Positions 1 through 13,192 of a stretch of 64,000 nucleotides of DNA are shown piece after piece; position 1 is the stretch's first letter; the number at the start of each line of letters is the position of its first letter. The notes under the pieces were generated by a model. It made no database searches. It saw only the letters and a program-made list of their open reading frames with translations, and was not told where the DNA came from. The translations under genes and the position numbers were made by a program. Origin of the DNA: Archilochus colubris (taxonomy: Eukaryota > Chordata > Aves > Apodiformes > Trochilidae); the NCBI GenBank assembly GCA_023079485.1, contig CM041115.1, positions 27,405,505-27,469,504 on the forward strand. Reading direction: 5' to 3'.

Positions 1-3000
1 CAGATCTTCCAGCATAAGCTAAAGCTTTAGACAGTTTCATGTCACCGTTCAAAAATAACAGAAGTCAGACGTAGCAGATTATCTTCTTTTTTATGTACCA
101 GCTTGCTTAATCATGGTACTTGGATGTAAGAAAACTAGTAGCCTATGTAATACAGTGACCAATACAGTGACCCTCTCTATGCAAATATAAATACACACCT
201 GTATTTACTGATATGGAACTAGATTGCATACACACATTGGTAAAAGAATATTATTAAGAATGCACTCTAAAGCTCTCAAAAAGCTAAGAAGTAAAAAAAA
301 AAAAATTAACATTGATGGAGTAACTTTGATTCAGTTTCCTGGTGTGTCTTTGCTGCAACTTAAGGTGTTTGGAAACTTCTCTATACAAAGTTTTTGTCAC
401 AATATGCCAGTTTATCAAAATCAAGGCACTCATGTAAACATTTCAGTTTTGTCAACACTTTTCTGAAGCCTAGACTGGAATCTTTATGATAAGAGATTCA
501 ATTTAGGGTTGTTTCAGACCAGGTTTGCAAACCTTCTTTTTTTCAGGAGGTAGCCCTAATTAAGCCATTTCCAGGTGACTTCCCAGATCTCACCTTTTAT
601 CTTATGTCCCCAGATTTCCTCATTACTGACTCGAGGCTATAGGACCATCTTGCAGAAATGCTAGATATTCACAGATGCAGCCGTAGCTAGCGGAAGCTGA
701 GCATTGAAACTACAATGATAAATAATCACAAGAAACAGTTTGAAGACATTTAAAATGTCAAATTACCAACTTACTGACTCTGAATATCTCTGCCTCTCTT
801 CTCATGTGTGAATTCATTAATGTTTGTGTATCACTCCAGTGCTGTTATAGTAAGCACCAGAGAAAAGCCCTTCAGGAAATGTTGTATCTTTTTTTCAGAG
901 CAGGCTTGAACAGTATTCAATGAATAACACATGAGGCAACAGTATATTGAACACAGAAATGCATACCTACGACAAAGGTTGAATCAAGATTGTGCAGGAA
1001 GTCTTAATGTTGGGATTTCCTAAATCCTGAATGCTTAACTTTGTCACATTTTCAAAGAACAGTATTAAAATGGCTTTCTGTGGGTTTAACATGTATTATG
1101 CACAGAGAAAATATATGTCAGAGATTTGACAGAAAGATTTTGTTGGGATGAGTTTAGTTGACCTTGTTATTTAGTTACAGTTATTAGCTGGAATTATATT
1201 TAATGAATATATGTATTAAAGTTAAGTACATGGATGTGTGCAGGAGCAGAGAAGGAATAATTTTGCCATTAATATGTTTCTGAAGTCTCAAATCTATGTT
1301 CTTTCTTGTAAACAATCATAGCCCATACTTACCTCCAACCCCTATTACACACTTGCTGTAAATTTGCAGCATCTGTGGTCTCTTTTGAACCTACTGAACT
1401 GCAGTGGGATTCAGAATGGAGGGAGACGCAGATGAGAAAGAGGTGAGGGTAGTTCAGGGAGTGAGGTTATGTTTTAAATTCAGGTGTCAGTGGCTCAGTC
1501 TCTAGGCATGTGTGTAGCACTGCTGGGATCTTTTGGATCTGCAACCTGATTTTTTGATGTCTTGTGAATCTGCGTATTCTCTCTTTTTTTCTGATTAAAA
1601 TGGACAGGCCATACTGCTAAATATTCTGTGGTATGCCCAGGGTCACCTCATCCAAAGGATGAAAAACCTAACAAATTGTTTTCTCAGAGCTTTAAACCAG
1701 CAAACCCCAGAGTACTATGTTTTCTTTCTTCAATTTACTTAGAAGAAACATCACCAAAATACAGGGAATCAGTGTTTAGACACTGAGGCAGAATGGAAAC
1801 AGAAGAGAGAGAAAAAAAAGTGTTACAAGCAGCATAATTTCCAGTATTGCAGGGAAAGCCATGCTGTGCAAACAAGTATTTGTATGAAACTGCCCTTATG
1901 GGCTATGAATTACCCCAGTCACCTCAAAGTATATGCATTTAAGAATAAATTGCCTTTAATCAGTAGAGATACGTTAGAGGTGGTAAGCAGGCATTTCTTT
2001 GCCTTATTTCTTTGCCTTCTGTGAAAGCATAGGTTATACGTTACCCTCTCTGGAATGTCCATGAGAAAGTTATTTAATATTCTGAACAATACTTACAAAG
2101 AAAGGGAAGGCAACTCCTATCACTTGGGATGCCCTTGGGGGATGCTGTGATGATAGCTTTCTTGTTTAAATTTGTGAAATACATAACTCACAAATGAATG
2201 AACATCATTGTCTTTGAAGTTTCCTACATGAGTCATGATGAAGATTCCATATAATTGTATTAAATTTACAGGGACAGGAATCAGCATGCAAACAGGCCAT
2301 GGGCAAACATATAGTTATGTGATATTATAATCTATAGAAAGAAAAATTTGCTCTTTTTCTAAGCTACTTGCCATGCTCTCTGTGAGTGTTACATAAGTTA
2401 GTGATAATATCTAAATACCTTATCAGAACATAGACAAATCTTGCCAGGAAAATAAATCAGTGTAAAAGCTTTACAGGAAATTTGCTGAAAGCCAGTATTA
2501 ATAATTCATTTACCACCAAACCTGTCAAACATTACTATTTTAGGGGCCCAAATACAGAAGCTTAAGCCAAGTACTCAAGTAAGCACTTCTGCACCTCTAT
2601 TCAGACAACTTGCACTGCTCTCAATCTCAATTTCACATTTCTAGAGTGGCATGGAGGCACATTAAAATGATGATATAGCCCACAGGGTGGATGGGAAGTA
2701 AAGTGATTTTTAGAAAAGGCTTGCTAAAAGAACAGAGGTACAAATAACTCTAATAGAGATATTCTCCCTTCAGAGGTTGTCTAACACACACCACTATTAT
2801 AAAGAACCCAAGCAAATTCAGGTTGCATACACTTTTATTCCTGGAAATTACTTAGTTGTTATTGATGGCAAGCAAGAGCTTTCTTCAGATCAGATGAAAT
2901 TTGAAGTGGAATGCAAATTTTTTTGTATGCTTCTGAAGCCTCTTCCTCCCTGGTACATTAAGCAATTTCACGGAGGGCCAAGGAAGAGAGGGCAGAGGGA

Positions 3001-3420
3001 AGAAAGTCTTGCAGAACAACCTGGGAACAACTTTTGACACTGACCACTGCCTGCTAGATATTTTATTTTTAAGTGTTTTCTCTTCTTTGTTATGAAAGAA
3101 GGTCCCAAGTTTTTCCCTGTGACAAAATCCAGTGTGTTATGTGATGTGCAACCAGAGCATATACTAAATGGACAGTTTTTCAGAATCAGTTTCTAGTGTC
3201 CTTTTGCTTCTCTCCAGGTTCAAACAGAACAGCAAATACCAAAGGATGAAGTACATATGCACTCTGCTTTCATCTTATAGATTATCATCAATACATTAAT
3301 TTCTGTTTAATTCCCTGATAATGTCAGCAGACTGGACAGATTTTCGAAGTGCACCCAGGTTCCTTTTCTAATAGTTCTAGTTCTGCTTACTTTAATTTTG
3401 GGTTGTGCCTGCTGCAGAAA
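1..3420. other. Intergenic, apparently single-copy
   Basis: No coding exon, RNA gene or repeat family is recognised here. Open frames are short (under 90 codons) and resemble no known family. Composition is AT-rich with few CpG dinucleotides, as expected for bird intergenic DNA. Short or very diverged elements could be missed by eye. Confidence 0.6.
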
Positions 3421-3424
3421 CAAA

Positions 3425-5006
3425 CTGACCCCCCACTGTTGAAGGACAGGTTCATGACCCTCTAAAGAATATGAAGGTGCAGAAGTCTACGGGACCTGAT
3501 GGTGTCCATCCATAGGTCCTAAGAGAGCTTGTACAAGCAATTGCTAAGCTTCTGTCCATCATATTTGAGAGGTCATGGCAGTCTGGTGAGCTTGCCGCTG
3601 CCTGAAAAAAAAGCTAACATAGCCCTTATTTTTTAAAAGGGGGAAAAGGAAGCCTGAAGAACCACAGGACGGTCAGTTGCACCTTTGTGCCTGGTAAGAT
3701 CATGGAACAGATGCTCCTGGAAAATCTGCTGGGGCACATGGAAAATAAGGAGGTGATTTGTGACAACCAACATGGCTTTACCAAGGGCAAGTCATGCCTG
3801 ATCAATTTGGTGGCCCAACAAGACTACAGAGATGGTGGATAGTGGCAGTGCAAGTGACATCTTCTACTTAGATTTCTTCAAGGCATTTGACAGTGTCCCA
3901 TATGATATCCTGGTCTCCAAACTGACAAGATATGGATTTGACAGATGGGCCACTCTCTGGATAAGGAATTGGCTGGTTGGCTGCACCCAGAGAATTGTGG
4001 TCAATGGTTCAGTGTCCAAGTGGAGGCAAGTGATGAGTGGTGTTCCTCATGGGTCACTATTGGGACCAGTGCTGTTTAACATCTTTGTTGGAGACATGGA
4101 CAGTGGAATCAAGTGTATCCTCAGCAAGTTTGCTGACAATACCCAATACCAAGCTGTGTGGTGTGATTGACACCTTAGAGGGAAGGCAGTCCATCCAGAG
4201 GGACCTTTGCAGGAGAGGGGGATGTACCCATGCTGACTTCATGAAGTTCAAAATGGCCAAGTGCAAGGTCCTGCACATGGTTCAGTGCAACCCCAGGCAT
4301 AAATACAGGTTGGAGGGCAAATAGATAGAGAGCACGCCTGAGAAAAAGGATTTGGGGGTGTTGGTTGATGAGAAGTCACCAGTGTACACCTGCAGCCCAG
4401 AAGGCCAAGTGCATGCTGGGGTGCATCAAAAGAAGTATGGCCAGCAGGGCTAGGGAGGTGACTCTGTCCCTCTGCTCTTGTGAGTACACACCTGGAATAC
4501 TGCACACAGTTCTGGAGGCTCCAGAACAAGAAAGATTGACCTGTTCGAGATGGTCCAGAAAGGGCCACAAAGATGATCAAAATGGCTGGAGCACCTCTGC
4601 TATGAAGACAGGTTGAAAGAATTTGGGGTATTCATCCTGAAGAAAAGAAGGCTCTTGGGAGACCTTATAGTGACCTTCCAGTACATGGCCTGTAGAAAAG
4701 CTGGGGAGGGGCTTTTCACCAGAGACGGTAGTGGTAGGACAAGGGACAATGGTTTTAAACTGGAAAAGGGTAGGTTTGAGTTAGGTATTAGGAAAAAAAA
4801 TTGTTACCATGGGGGTAAAAAGATACTTGGATAGGTTTCCTTGGGAGGTTGTTGATGGTCCTTCCCTGGAAATGTTTAAGGCCAGGCTGGATGAGGCCTT
4901 GTGCAACCTGGTCCTGTGGGAGGTGTCCCTGTCCATGCATGGGGGTTTGGATCTTGATGATCTTAAAGGTCCCTTCCAGCCCTAACCCTTCTGTGATTCT
5001 ATGACT
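3425..5006 (+). mobile_element. CR1 LINE, 5'-truncated, dead reverse transcriptase
   Basis: The segment encodes the second half of a CR1 LINE reverse transcriptase followed by the 3' UTR. It enters in the RT fingers (a STGPDGVHP-like stretch near 3490-3520). The palm A motif FKAFDSVP lies near 3877-3900, then the [14 protein letters not shown] block near 4040-4080. The catalytic palm motif reads FADNT instead of FADDT near 4130-4143, so the second catalytic aspartate is lost. Stop codons and frameshifts break the frame throughout. The end near 4990-5006 carries one degenerate ATTCTATG octamer, the CR1 3' terminus. It is an old, immobile copy. CR1 membership rests on family motifs; the exact 5' boundary is approximate. 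Confidence 0.92.
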
Positions 5007-5422
5007 GTGTCCTGGGAAACTCTCTCTGGCAGGCTAAGGGATCACACCACCTGCCTTTTTAAGAGTCTTCGGCAAAGCACCCACACACCAGGGCCGTGGG
5101 TGTGCAACTGCTCTCTGCTATCTGGAGGCAGTCACCTCGACAACCTGCAGTGACTGAACTGAGAGTCACCCACTCCCAGCTCACTTATCTGGAGACCACT
5201 GGACCCAGGACCACTGGACACCACCCCTGGAGGCCCTCTGAGCCTCTGACATAAGAGATGGGTACTTCAAAATGATTGCCTGATTTCAACAGTATTTCTG
5301 GACATTCTGGGGCTTTATTATGTTCCCTCTAGAAAATAAATTTTTAAAAAATAATAATCCTGTGGAAAGAGACCCTGTTCGTGGCTTGAAGAGTGTCCCC
5401 TTTCTGCCAGCAGGAATCAGAC
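5007..5422 (+). repeat. Possible LTR remnant next to CR1 3' end
   Basis: A GC-richer block starts directly after the CR1 terminus and differs from the flanking AT-rich DNA. It begins TGTGTCC and can be read to a CA near 5422, with an AATAAA-like signal near 5334. This layout suggests a solo LTR. No target-site duplication was found and I do not recognise the family. It could equally be unique sequence captured beside the CR1. Confidence 0.25.
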
Positions 5423-6164
5423 TTCAGCCCTGTATGGCACGCCATTTGCTAAAGCCTGTGAAGTAATTACAGGACAAACAGTGCTAAAATGAACTTTGTG
5501 TAGTAAACATGCAAGGCTTAAGTTCATTCAGTACTTAAGAGGGTAAGTTTGCAGAAGTTCTTGTAAATCCCTATTGCACAACAGGCTTAGTGCAACTGTC
5601 ACCCTTAAGTAATAGATATTCTTCAACATTGTGAAATAGAAATAGGTTTCTTATTCTGACTTCCCACATCAGCAACCATCAGTGCAGAATGTTTTCTTCT
5701 TTGTTCTTATATTTAAAACAGTACACAGCAAAAGTATGCAAGTTTCTTAACTCTTGGGTATGGTCTTGTTTCCCAAGTCCTGGGTACAGGGCCAAGCTCT
5801 AATCTCAGTCACACAGTATGCATAATCATGTATCTCCACAGACATTTCCAGGTACCCAGTGCAGTTTACAGTTCACTCGAGTTTACAATCTGACCTGCAA
5901 GAGCATTCTGGGCATGGAGGATACAGGACAAAGAAGACACGAGAAGGAGCAGGAGCAGAAGCAGCAGCAACATTCCTCTGTCTGCAAGCCCCAAGTGCTG
6001 CTCACAGTGACAAGCCCCTAGTGATGATAGGCACTTTTCAGAACAGTGCCTTTATGAAGATGTGCTAGTATTATTAAGTATTTGGATCCCTTTCATTACA
6101 GCATACTTGGAAAGCGGGGCAGACTGATGGTCAGCATTCAAAAAAAACACTGCAAGGGGTGTAA
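5423..6164. other. Intergenic, nothing recognised
   Basis: No gene or repeat family is recognised. Short open frames of about 65 codons lack any family resemblance. Confidence 0.5.
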
Positions 6165-7197
6165 CATTGTCAAAATTTTGACCCAGCTGGTATCAACCAG
6201 TCCTCCACTTGCTCACCCCCACTGTGGGACAGGGAAGAAAAAATCCACCCAAATCCTCATTAATCAAAACAAGGATAGGGAGTTTTAATTTCCCAATTAT
6301 GGTAACAGGCAAAAACAGACAGGTTCATGGTGAGGAAAGAAAAACCCAGTTTAATCCACATGGAGAAAGAGAAAACATGACCAGATCTTAATACCTTCCC
6401 CACAAACACCCCTCCCTTCTTCCCAGGCCTGGATTACTTCACTCCTACTTCCCTTCCAGGTGGCACAGGGGATGAGGAGCAGGGGTTTAGGATCACTTCC
6501 CCACATGGTGTTTCTGCTGCTCTTTCCTCCTCAGGAGAAGGACTCCTCGCATTCTTCCTCCACTCCAGTGTGGGACCATTGGAAGAGAATCCTTCATGAA
6601 CCTCTCCAACATGAATCCCTCCCTCAAGCACAGACTGCTCCAGCCTAGGCTGCTCATGGATTCATGGTCTCCTTTGGGAACAGTCACCTCCTCTGGCATG
6701 GGGTCCTCTGCAGATGCAGATCCACATCTGCCCATGTCCATGATTCCAACAGGCTGTAGCTTCACATCTGCCCACTTGTGACACTTCAGGGGCTACAAAT
6801 CCACATTTACCTCACTGTGGTTCTTCAGAGACTGCTCCACTGTGCTTCTCCGCAAGTTGCAGGGGAACAGCTGCCATCTCACCAGGGCTGTGGGGAAATC
6901 CCTGACTGGGCACCTTCTCCTTGTCCTTCACTGACCTTGGTGTGGAATTGTTCTCTCATGTTCTCCTGTGCTCTACAGGTCTTTTTTATATACATGTATT
7001 TCTGCACTTCATACTTCATTTCATTTTCTCTTTCTTATACATAGTACTAGCAGTGGTGCATCCATCTTCTCATATCTGCTTGGCCCAAGGCAGAGATGGG
7101 GCCAGAACTGAAACTGGGAAGCTTCCAGAAACTTCTCACAGGAGCCATCAATTTTGCCCCCCCTGCTTCCAAAACACCACTGCACGAACCCAAGACA
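6165..7197 (-). mobile_element. ERVL-type solo LTR, antisense, about 1 kb
   Basis: On the minus strand this reads as a long avian ERVL-type LTR. The 5' end at 7197 starts TGTCTTGGG. The body has repeated 'GGAGCAG'-type blocks (seen on + as CTGCTCC near 6648 and 6832). The 3' part ends with a TACCAGCTGGGTCAA-like stretch near 6177-6194. Family assignment is from memory of the repeat, not a library search. The same family recurs at 49.93-50.14 kb, where only the 5' end survives. No gag, pol or env is attached, so it is a solo LTR. No clear target-site duplication was seen, so the left boundary is uncertain by about 15 bases. Confidence 0.7.
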
Positions 7198-7658
7198 AAC
7201 ATCAACACTGTTGCTTTAAATTACAAAATTAACTTTGTTTCTATAACTTCATTTATCAGGGACTGGGAATACTTGCTTGTCATCCCTTTGGCTGCAGGTG
7301 AAGTTTGGGATGGCTATAATTCCTCAAGCATTCTCTGACACTGCCTTTCAGCCTGAGCTTGGCACTGCCCTCCTTCAGCATCTACTTGGTGAGCAAACCT
7401 ATGCCCTTTGCACTGCTTCAGAGACAGTGAAAGTTAGATATGATACTCACAACACTTAGGATTATTTCTGTTGCTTCGCATATCTTCAAAGCACTTTGTA
7501 AGGAGTCAGCTGACCTGTATGGCTGCCTGAGGTGGAACAGGATTGCAAGGTGCTTCAAATATCAGGTCTCTTAGATGGAGTCAGAGATGGCTGCTGCTCT
7601 GGCACACAGCAGACACAAGAAGTAAACCAGATCCAGTGATACTTATGCAAAAGGGTGC

Positions 7659-7684
7659 ACTGGATCCATTCACTGGATCCATTC
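7659..7684. repeat. Two tandem copies of a 13-base unit
   Basis: ACTGGATCCATTC occurs twice back to back with no mismatch, which suggests a recent local duplication or slippage event. No function is proposed. Confidence 0.85.
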
Positions 7685-10183
7685 ATATCAACACCTGTCC
7701 TATCGGCTCACTGGACAGCCCTGCATCTCCTGACAGCTCTGAGAACAGATGGATCATAAGCAGGACCAAACAAAAAAATTGAGGAGGAAAGATGACGAGG
7801 AGCCAGCACTCCTTTTAACAGATATCCCAGTTGCATTCATCTGGCTGTGGTGCAGAACTGCATGCTGAACAAGGCACGTGTACATGTACATGTGGAGCCA
7901 AACATCCTCTCTGTTTCTCCTGCACCAATCTCTTCCTGTTGATGAGGTATACATTTCTCCTAAGATGGGAAACGCTGCACCTTTCTCATTTACGTCCCAT
8001 GTTTTGATTAGAATGTTATTTCTACTATTATGCACTCGAGGCACTGTATTCGCAGTATTGTATTGTAAATGAGTAGGCTAATGCGTCAGCAAAGAGAAGA
8101 AGGGAACCAATAAATTACGTAGGATTTTTACAGTCAGTCCTACAGACTGAATCACATTTGTTGATGTTCTGTCAGAAAATACCTTCCAGTTAACAAGCTG
8201 CAGTTAAAGTACAAGTTGGTTCCTGTGGCTTATGGGTAGTTGTCAGTATAAAACTATCCTCCTTTAATAATCTTAAAATATTTAAGATGTAGGAGGTAAA
8301 GTTTGTTATTTCATCATGGTTTTCTTTTGCTTTTCCCATCCTAAAAAACAACTTTTCCCAACTAATTTCATAAACAGTTTTTACAGTGTTGCAGTCTGTT
8401 CTTTTCCAGGGAGCTTTGTATGCATTTTGTTCACAGGAATGATGAGAAATGCGTGCTTGTGTTTTCTGCTAAATACAGACGTAAGCCTACTCCTTCTTCC
8501 TTTTCATCCTCATGGCACATACTATCACTGTGAGATGACGCAGAAGTGTATCACCACAGAGTATCATGACTTGTCAGGACAGGCATTGCTTCTAGCTTTT
8601 TTTTAATAGCTGGCCTATGACTGAAATGAAACTTAAAAGCTGTCATACTAATGGCAGCCAGTAAATATTACTGGGATTCAAAGTTACAGATAGAAAGCTG
8701 GCAAGAAAAATCACTCACCTACTCAATATCAAAGACTGGTGTCTGTTCCAAAAGCAGCCAGAGCCAGAGAAAATGTGTTGCAGTAACATTACACATTGCC
8801 TTTCTGTGCAAAAATACTGGACCAAATTCAGCCATTGGTATAAGCAAAGGGAGTTCTGTGAATGCTTCTGGTGCTGTAGTTATGTGTGGCCCAGAACTAT
8901 GTGTTTAAGGTATATTACGTGATTAAGAGGAATTTGCTTAAACCAGTGCAAACAGAGAAAATTCAGTTCTAGGGTCAATGGCATAACTTCAGCTCACACT
9001 GCTGGGCCTTGGGTGCTAAGGGATAAAAAATCACCAGTCTGAACTCTGAGAAGGGGCAGGGTAACATGCATAGGAACTCTTTTCCAGTGAAGAGCTTGCT
9101 GGAGTACCAGGTCATGGGAAAAGCTTCTGGTACCTTTCAGCTGATGTTTCCATTCCAAACAGGACCCAGAAAGGAGATCATATACAACTTTTCAAAGCAT
9201 GTTGCCAAGTGTGCCTGCCTAGTCCCCTCCTTCCCAGGCAGGGGCTCTCCCCCTTTCTGCCTGCAGCCTCATGGGCTACAGAATTTCCCTCCTAGCTGCT
9301 GCACAAGGCTCCTTCATGAAGTGCTCCTTCATGTTGCAAGACTGGATTTCGCCCTCAGTGTTGTTTATTTCCAGCTTTATTTTGTGCCATAATGTTTTTG
9401 CCTTAAAATGCAATTTTCTTTAACCAGATAAAAGCTTTATTATGGAAAACAATGTGGCAAGGCAGTGCGGTCACAGACTAGTTAAACATGAATGTAAACT
9501 GTTCTGTAATGAACATTGCTGGTATGTGGGCGACAACCCTGAATAATTTATTAATTAGCTATATGCCAGTAACTGTTTATAAAGGGCACAATATTAACTC
9601 TGTAGGCAGTTGAACATGTAGTTACATGTTAAGAATGCATGTGATTTTATTGTTAAGTTATACAAGTGGGTAATCTGATTTATATCATAGCCAGGCTAAA
9701 CTTTTCTTGGAGTCTCTTAGCATTAAGAGTTACATTTTTTGTCCAAAGCTGTTTTATGTCCAACAAAACAAACATTTTTCCCTTATTTTCCAATCTGTTT
9801 TACAAGAAAGCCATACCACATACTATGCTAAACAAAACTAGGTGTATTTACTGTTCATATACAAGTTCTTTCTAAAAGAACATATAGGGTAGAAATAAAT
9901 ACTTTAAGCCTGTAGAAATACCACATGCTACTGCAGCTGCTTGCTACAAGGCTAACTGCTTGTTTGTTGCAGACTGTCACTACCTGTTGTTCTGGTGACC
10001 TTACTGTGAATTTCTGCTAGTATAGATTGCACTTTACATCTTAAGGGTTTCTAATATTTGCGATGGGGGATAACTGCAATGTTCTTGTAATACTAATTTT
10101 GTCTACATTTTCAACCTATGCTCTCTGTTTTACCTGTAGTGTTAATATAGCATTGGTGTGGGAATACCATACAGTAAGTATAT

Positions 10184-10210
10184 TGTCACCTTACAGTAAG
10201 TAAGGTGACA
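10184..10210. repeat. Perfect 11-bp inverted repeat, 5-base loop
   Basis: TGTCACCTTAC, a five-base loop (AGTAA), then GTAAGGTGACA form a perfect hairpin. The motif ACAGTAAGTA just upstream (10171-10180) is repeated inside it as ACAGTAAGTAAG, so the palindrome may have arisen by a short templated copy. It could be a miniature-element terminus or mere local slippage. Confidence 0.8.
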
Positions 10211-13140
10211 GCTTTACATTAAGATTATGCACTGCAATTTGATAGCTGCACTGAGAGAGCTAGTGCCAGCACTGGAGCTGGAATTGCTAATACCATGATG
10301 AGCACTCCTTGGGCACACATTTGCACAGCAAGTGCCAAAATATGTTGATACTGGCCTTTTGAATGAAGATCCAGAAGATCTTAACTGGAAAAATTAACTC
10401 AGCAAAGGAAAAAGGATTAAATGAGATGACAAGGAGCAACACTGAATCAGAGTTAGGATACTTCTAGAGAGCTCCAGCGAGAAAAACTGAGGCTGCAGAT
10501 AGTCTCAGCATCAGATGAAGAAAATCATCTGTTTTCATCTTGGTTTAGTTTGTTATTCCAGAGAATGTGATGTATGACATTCAGTTCACACTGCCTCTAA
10601 CCATTTGTAGGGGGATGTCACCACCCCGATATCCTCCCAGACAAGCTTCCCATTCCATGATGCCCTTGCTCTCTGAGAAGTATATCAAAGCCTGGTCCCT
10701 CAGCAAACCTGATAAAGGTTGTAGGCCACATGTGATCTTCATGTTTTACTAGTGTGTCTTAGCTCTTCTGCAAGCAGGACTCAGCCACTCACTTTTCGCT
10801 GACAAAGAATTCTTTCCATACTTTCTGTAATATAAGGAGAAAGTGTAATGAGACACAAGCCAGGGAGCTACAGATTTTAACAACAACCTCTTGTGCTCCT
10901 GGGCACTCCATGATCTTGCTCATCAATGGATCCTGTTCCAAATCAGGAAGCCAGTTTATTTTATGTTTATTTTATGCTTATTTTATGATCAAATTACAGA
11001 GTTATTTGTCTAGCATTGTAGGCTTTATTTTCCCCTACTTCACCATGCTGATTGTCAGCATAAGCAGCCCAGCTTACAAGTCAGGATAGGTCTTTGTTGT
11101 TGCATTGGTTAGACAACTCATAGTGGTTTATAACTCTCATTTTAATGTGCATGATCTTGTATGTCAAGTGATAAGATCTATGGATTAAAAAGAATTCTCC
11201 TGAATTTGGTTTCCTTTAGTTAACCCAAACCCAAGCCCATCTCTAAAAGCTAAATCATAATCTATTCCCAAAGCAAAGAAAGAACCCAGGAAATCCTGAA
11301 ACCCATTTGCACTCTCAAAGTGTGCTGTACTCAGAACAATGCTCTCTAGTAGATAATAACATGACTTTCCTCACCACTTCCTCTGCTGGCAGAATACAGA
11401 AGAACTGTGCAACACCTTCCGGGGTTGTCCTTCCAAAGTTACATCAAAGAAATAAAAATGTGCAAATGTCATCCTCCTAACATATACTCCTGTCATGTAA
11501 ATATTGCACGAAAGAGGTGAATTTGCTTAGTCTACTGATGTTGATATTTGGGTTGATGACACTTGACTCTTGGAACTAAGTAGGGGAGAGTCACTGATAT
11601 AAGATGTCCCTGCAGAGCGGTGGTCCCAAATCCTAGACATCACTTGCATGGAGGACCCTTCCCTAGAACTCTTGATAGCATTTTCATGCACTATTAGCAC
11701 TCTGTTAGAAGATTAAATGCTTGAAGCATTTTTTGTTATAATCTTTTGGCTGTAATTTCCCAGCATAAATCTCACCTTGAGTTACGGATTTAAACCTGCT
11801 CACACGTATTTGATGTTTTTTCTCTCAGTCACTGGGAATGGCTATAGAAAAGTGAGTGTCTGTGAAAACCTCCACTGGTGACTGCTCCGTATTTCAGCTG
11901 AGTTTTTTTTTTAGCTGGGTTGCTTTCTACCCTTGCAACAGTACTGCAGGCTTTCAAAAAGGAATTTGGTTATATGCAGACGAGATGCAAATACCTAATA
12001 AGCTTGTTAAATAACTGGCGTAGAATATTACGCATGGTGCAGTATCAAACTTGGCAGCTACAATTGACCCTACTGTACTGCTAGTACTTCACTAGTACTA
12101 AACTGTTTTTTCATACCAGCTGAGGATCTGGCCCATGTAGCATATGGAATTTCTTGGATAAGATACTACTACCTGTCATACTTAATCACTGACAAATACA
12201 TGGCAGTTTTATATGGTATGTATATGCTGAATTTGTTGGATGATTTTTCTCATTCTGCCATCACTTCAAGCAGTCCATTAAAACAGTCATTGCAAATGCA
12301 GTGTGCTGTAGTCAGAGATGATCACATGCTGGCATTTAGTTTTCTTCGTAAAGAATAGAGGAAATAGCACAAACAAGTATGCTTGATTACTTTCCCACCC
12401 CCGTTCATCCATTTGTGAATCATGTTGGATTAACAACACTTTTGAGACAAAGATATTGAATTTTATTAGCATTGCTTGCTCACTGGCGTAATTATTAAAT
12501 GCTACATTATTAGCTATTGGGATAAAGCATTCATTCTTCTTGTACCATTCATTCCTCAGAAAACAAGCTAAAGGCAAATTGTTTTGTGGCATATTGAAAC
12601 CAGTGCTGACTTTATGCAGCAGATGTTCATCTAGCCACGCATGTAGATGATTTCATAGATGGGGTGAGTGTGCTCACCAGTTAACACATATTCCTTTTTT
12701 TCCTCAGCCTGCCTGAATCATCATCTCTCCTTAATGATATTTTTTTAATGGAGAAAGTAGAGCACTGTGCAAACAGTCATGACCTTTCCTGTCTTTAACG
12801 AACATTTTTAAATGCCCCAATTCCAGGCTGACCTCCTTTTTCAGAGCTATCTTTGGAAGTCAGATAGTAGTGTGAAAATACATTTTTCATCTTCCATGAT
12901 GAGTGATTTAATGGTGATTTTCTATCCGTGTTTTCTCCCTGCTGTTTGTATTATGGCAATTTCATTTTTATGGACATAGAAAATGGTAAAGGGAAATAGA
13001 GTTTATTTCTTTAAAATTAACTCTAGTCTGAAGACATTTCTGAGGGCTGCACTTCATATGACATTCAAGATTAGAGAACCTGCAAGACTCCTTGAAGCTT
13101 TTGTTTCATCTAAAGAGAGTAGGAGTTAACTTGCTTTGCT

Positions 13141-13192
13141 GTTACTGTCTTAAATGCACATGCTTAAATGCAAAATGCTTAAATGCAAATGC
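13141..13192. repeat. Short tandem repeats with POU octamer site
   Basis: About three imperfect copies of TGCTTAAATGCAAA-like units lie in tandem. The last contains ATGCAAAT, the POU/Oct octamer. The array is visible directly; any regulatory role is inference. Confidence 0.6.

Noticed and set aside
7875..7880. Canonical E-box CACGTG
   Set aside because: A single six-base palindrome is expected several times in 64 kb and it lies over 20 kb from the promoter beside an unstable ACATGT repeat.
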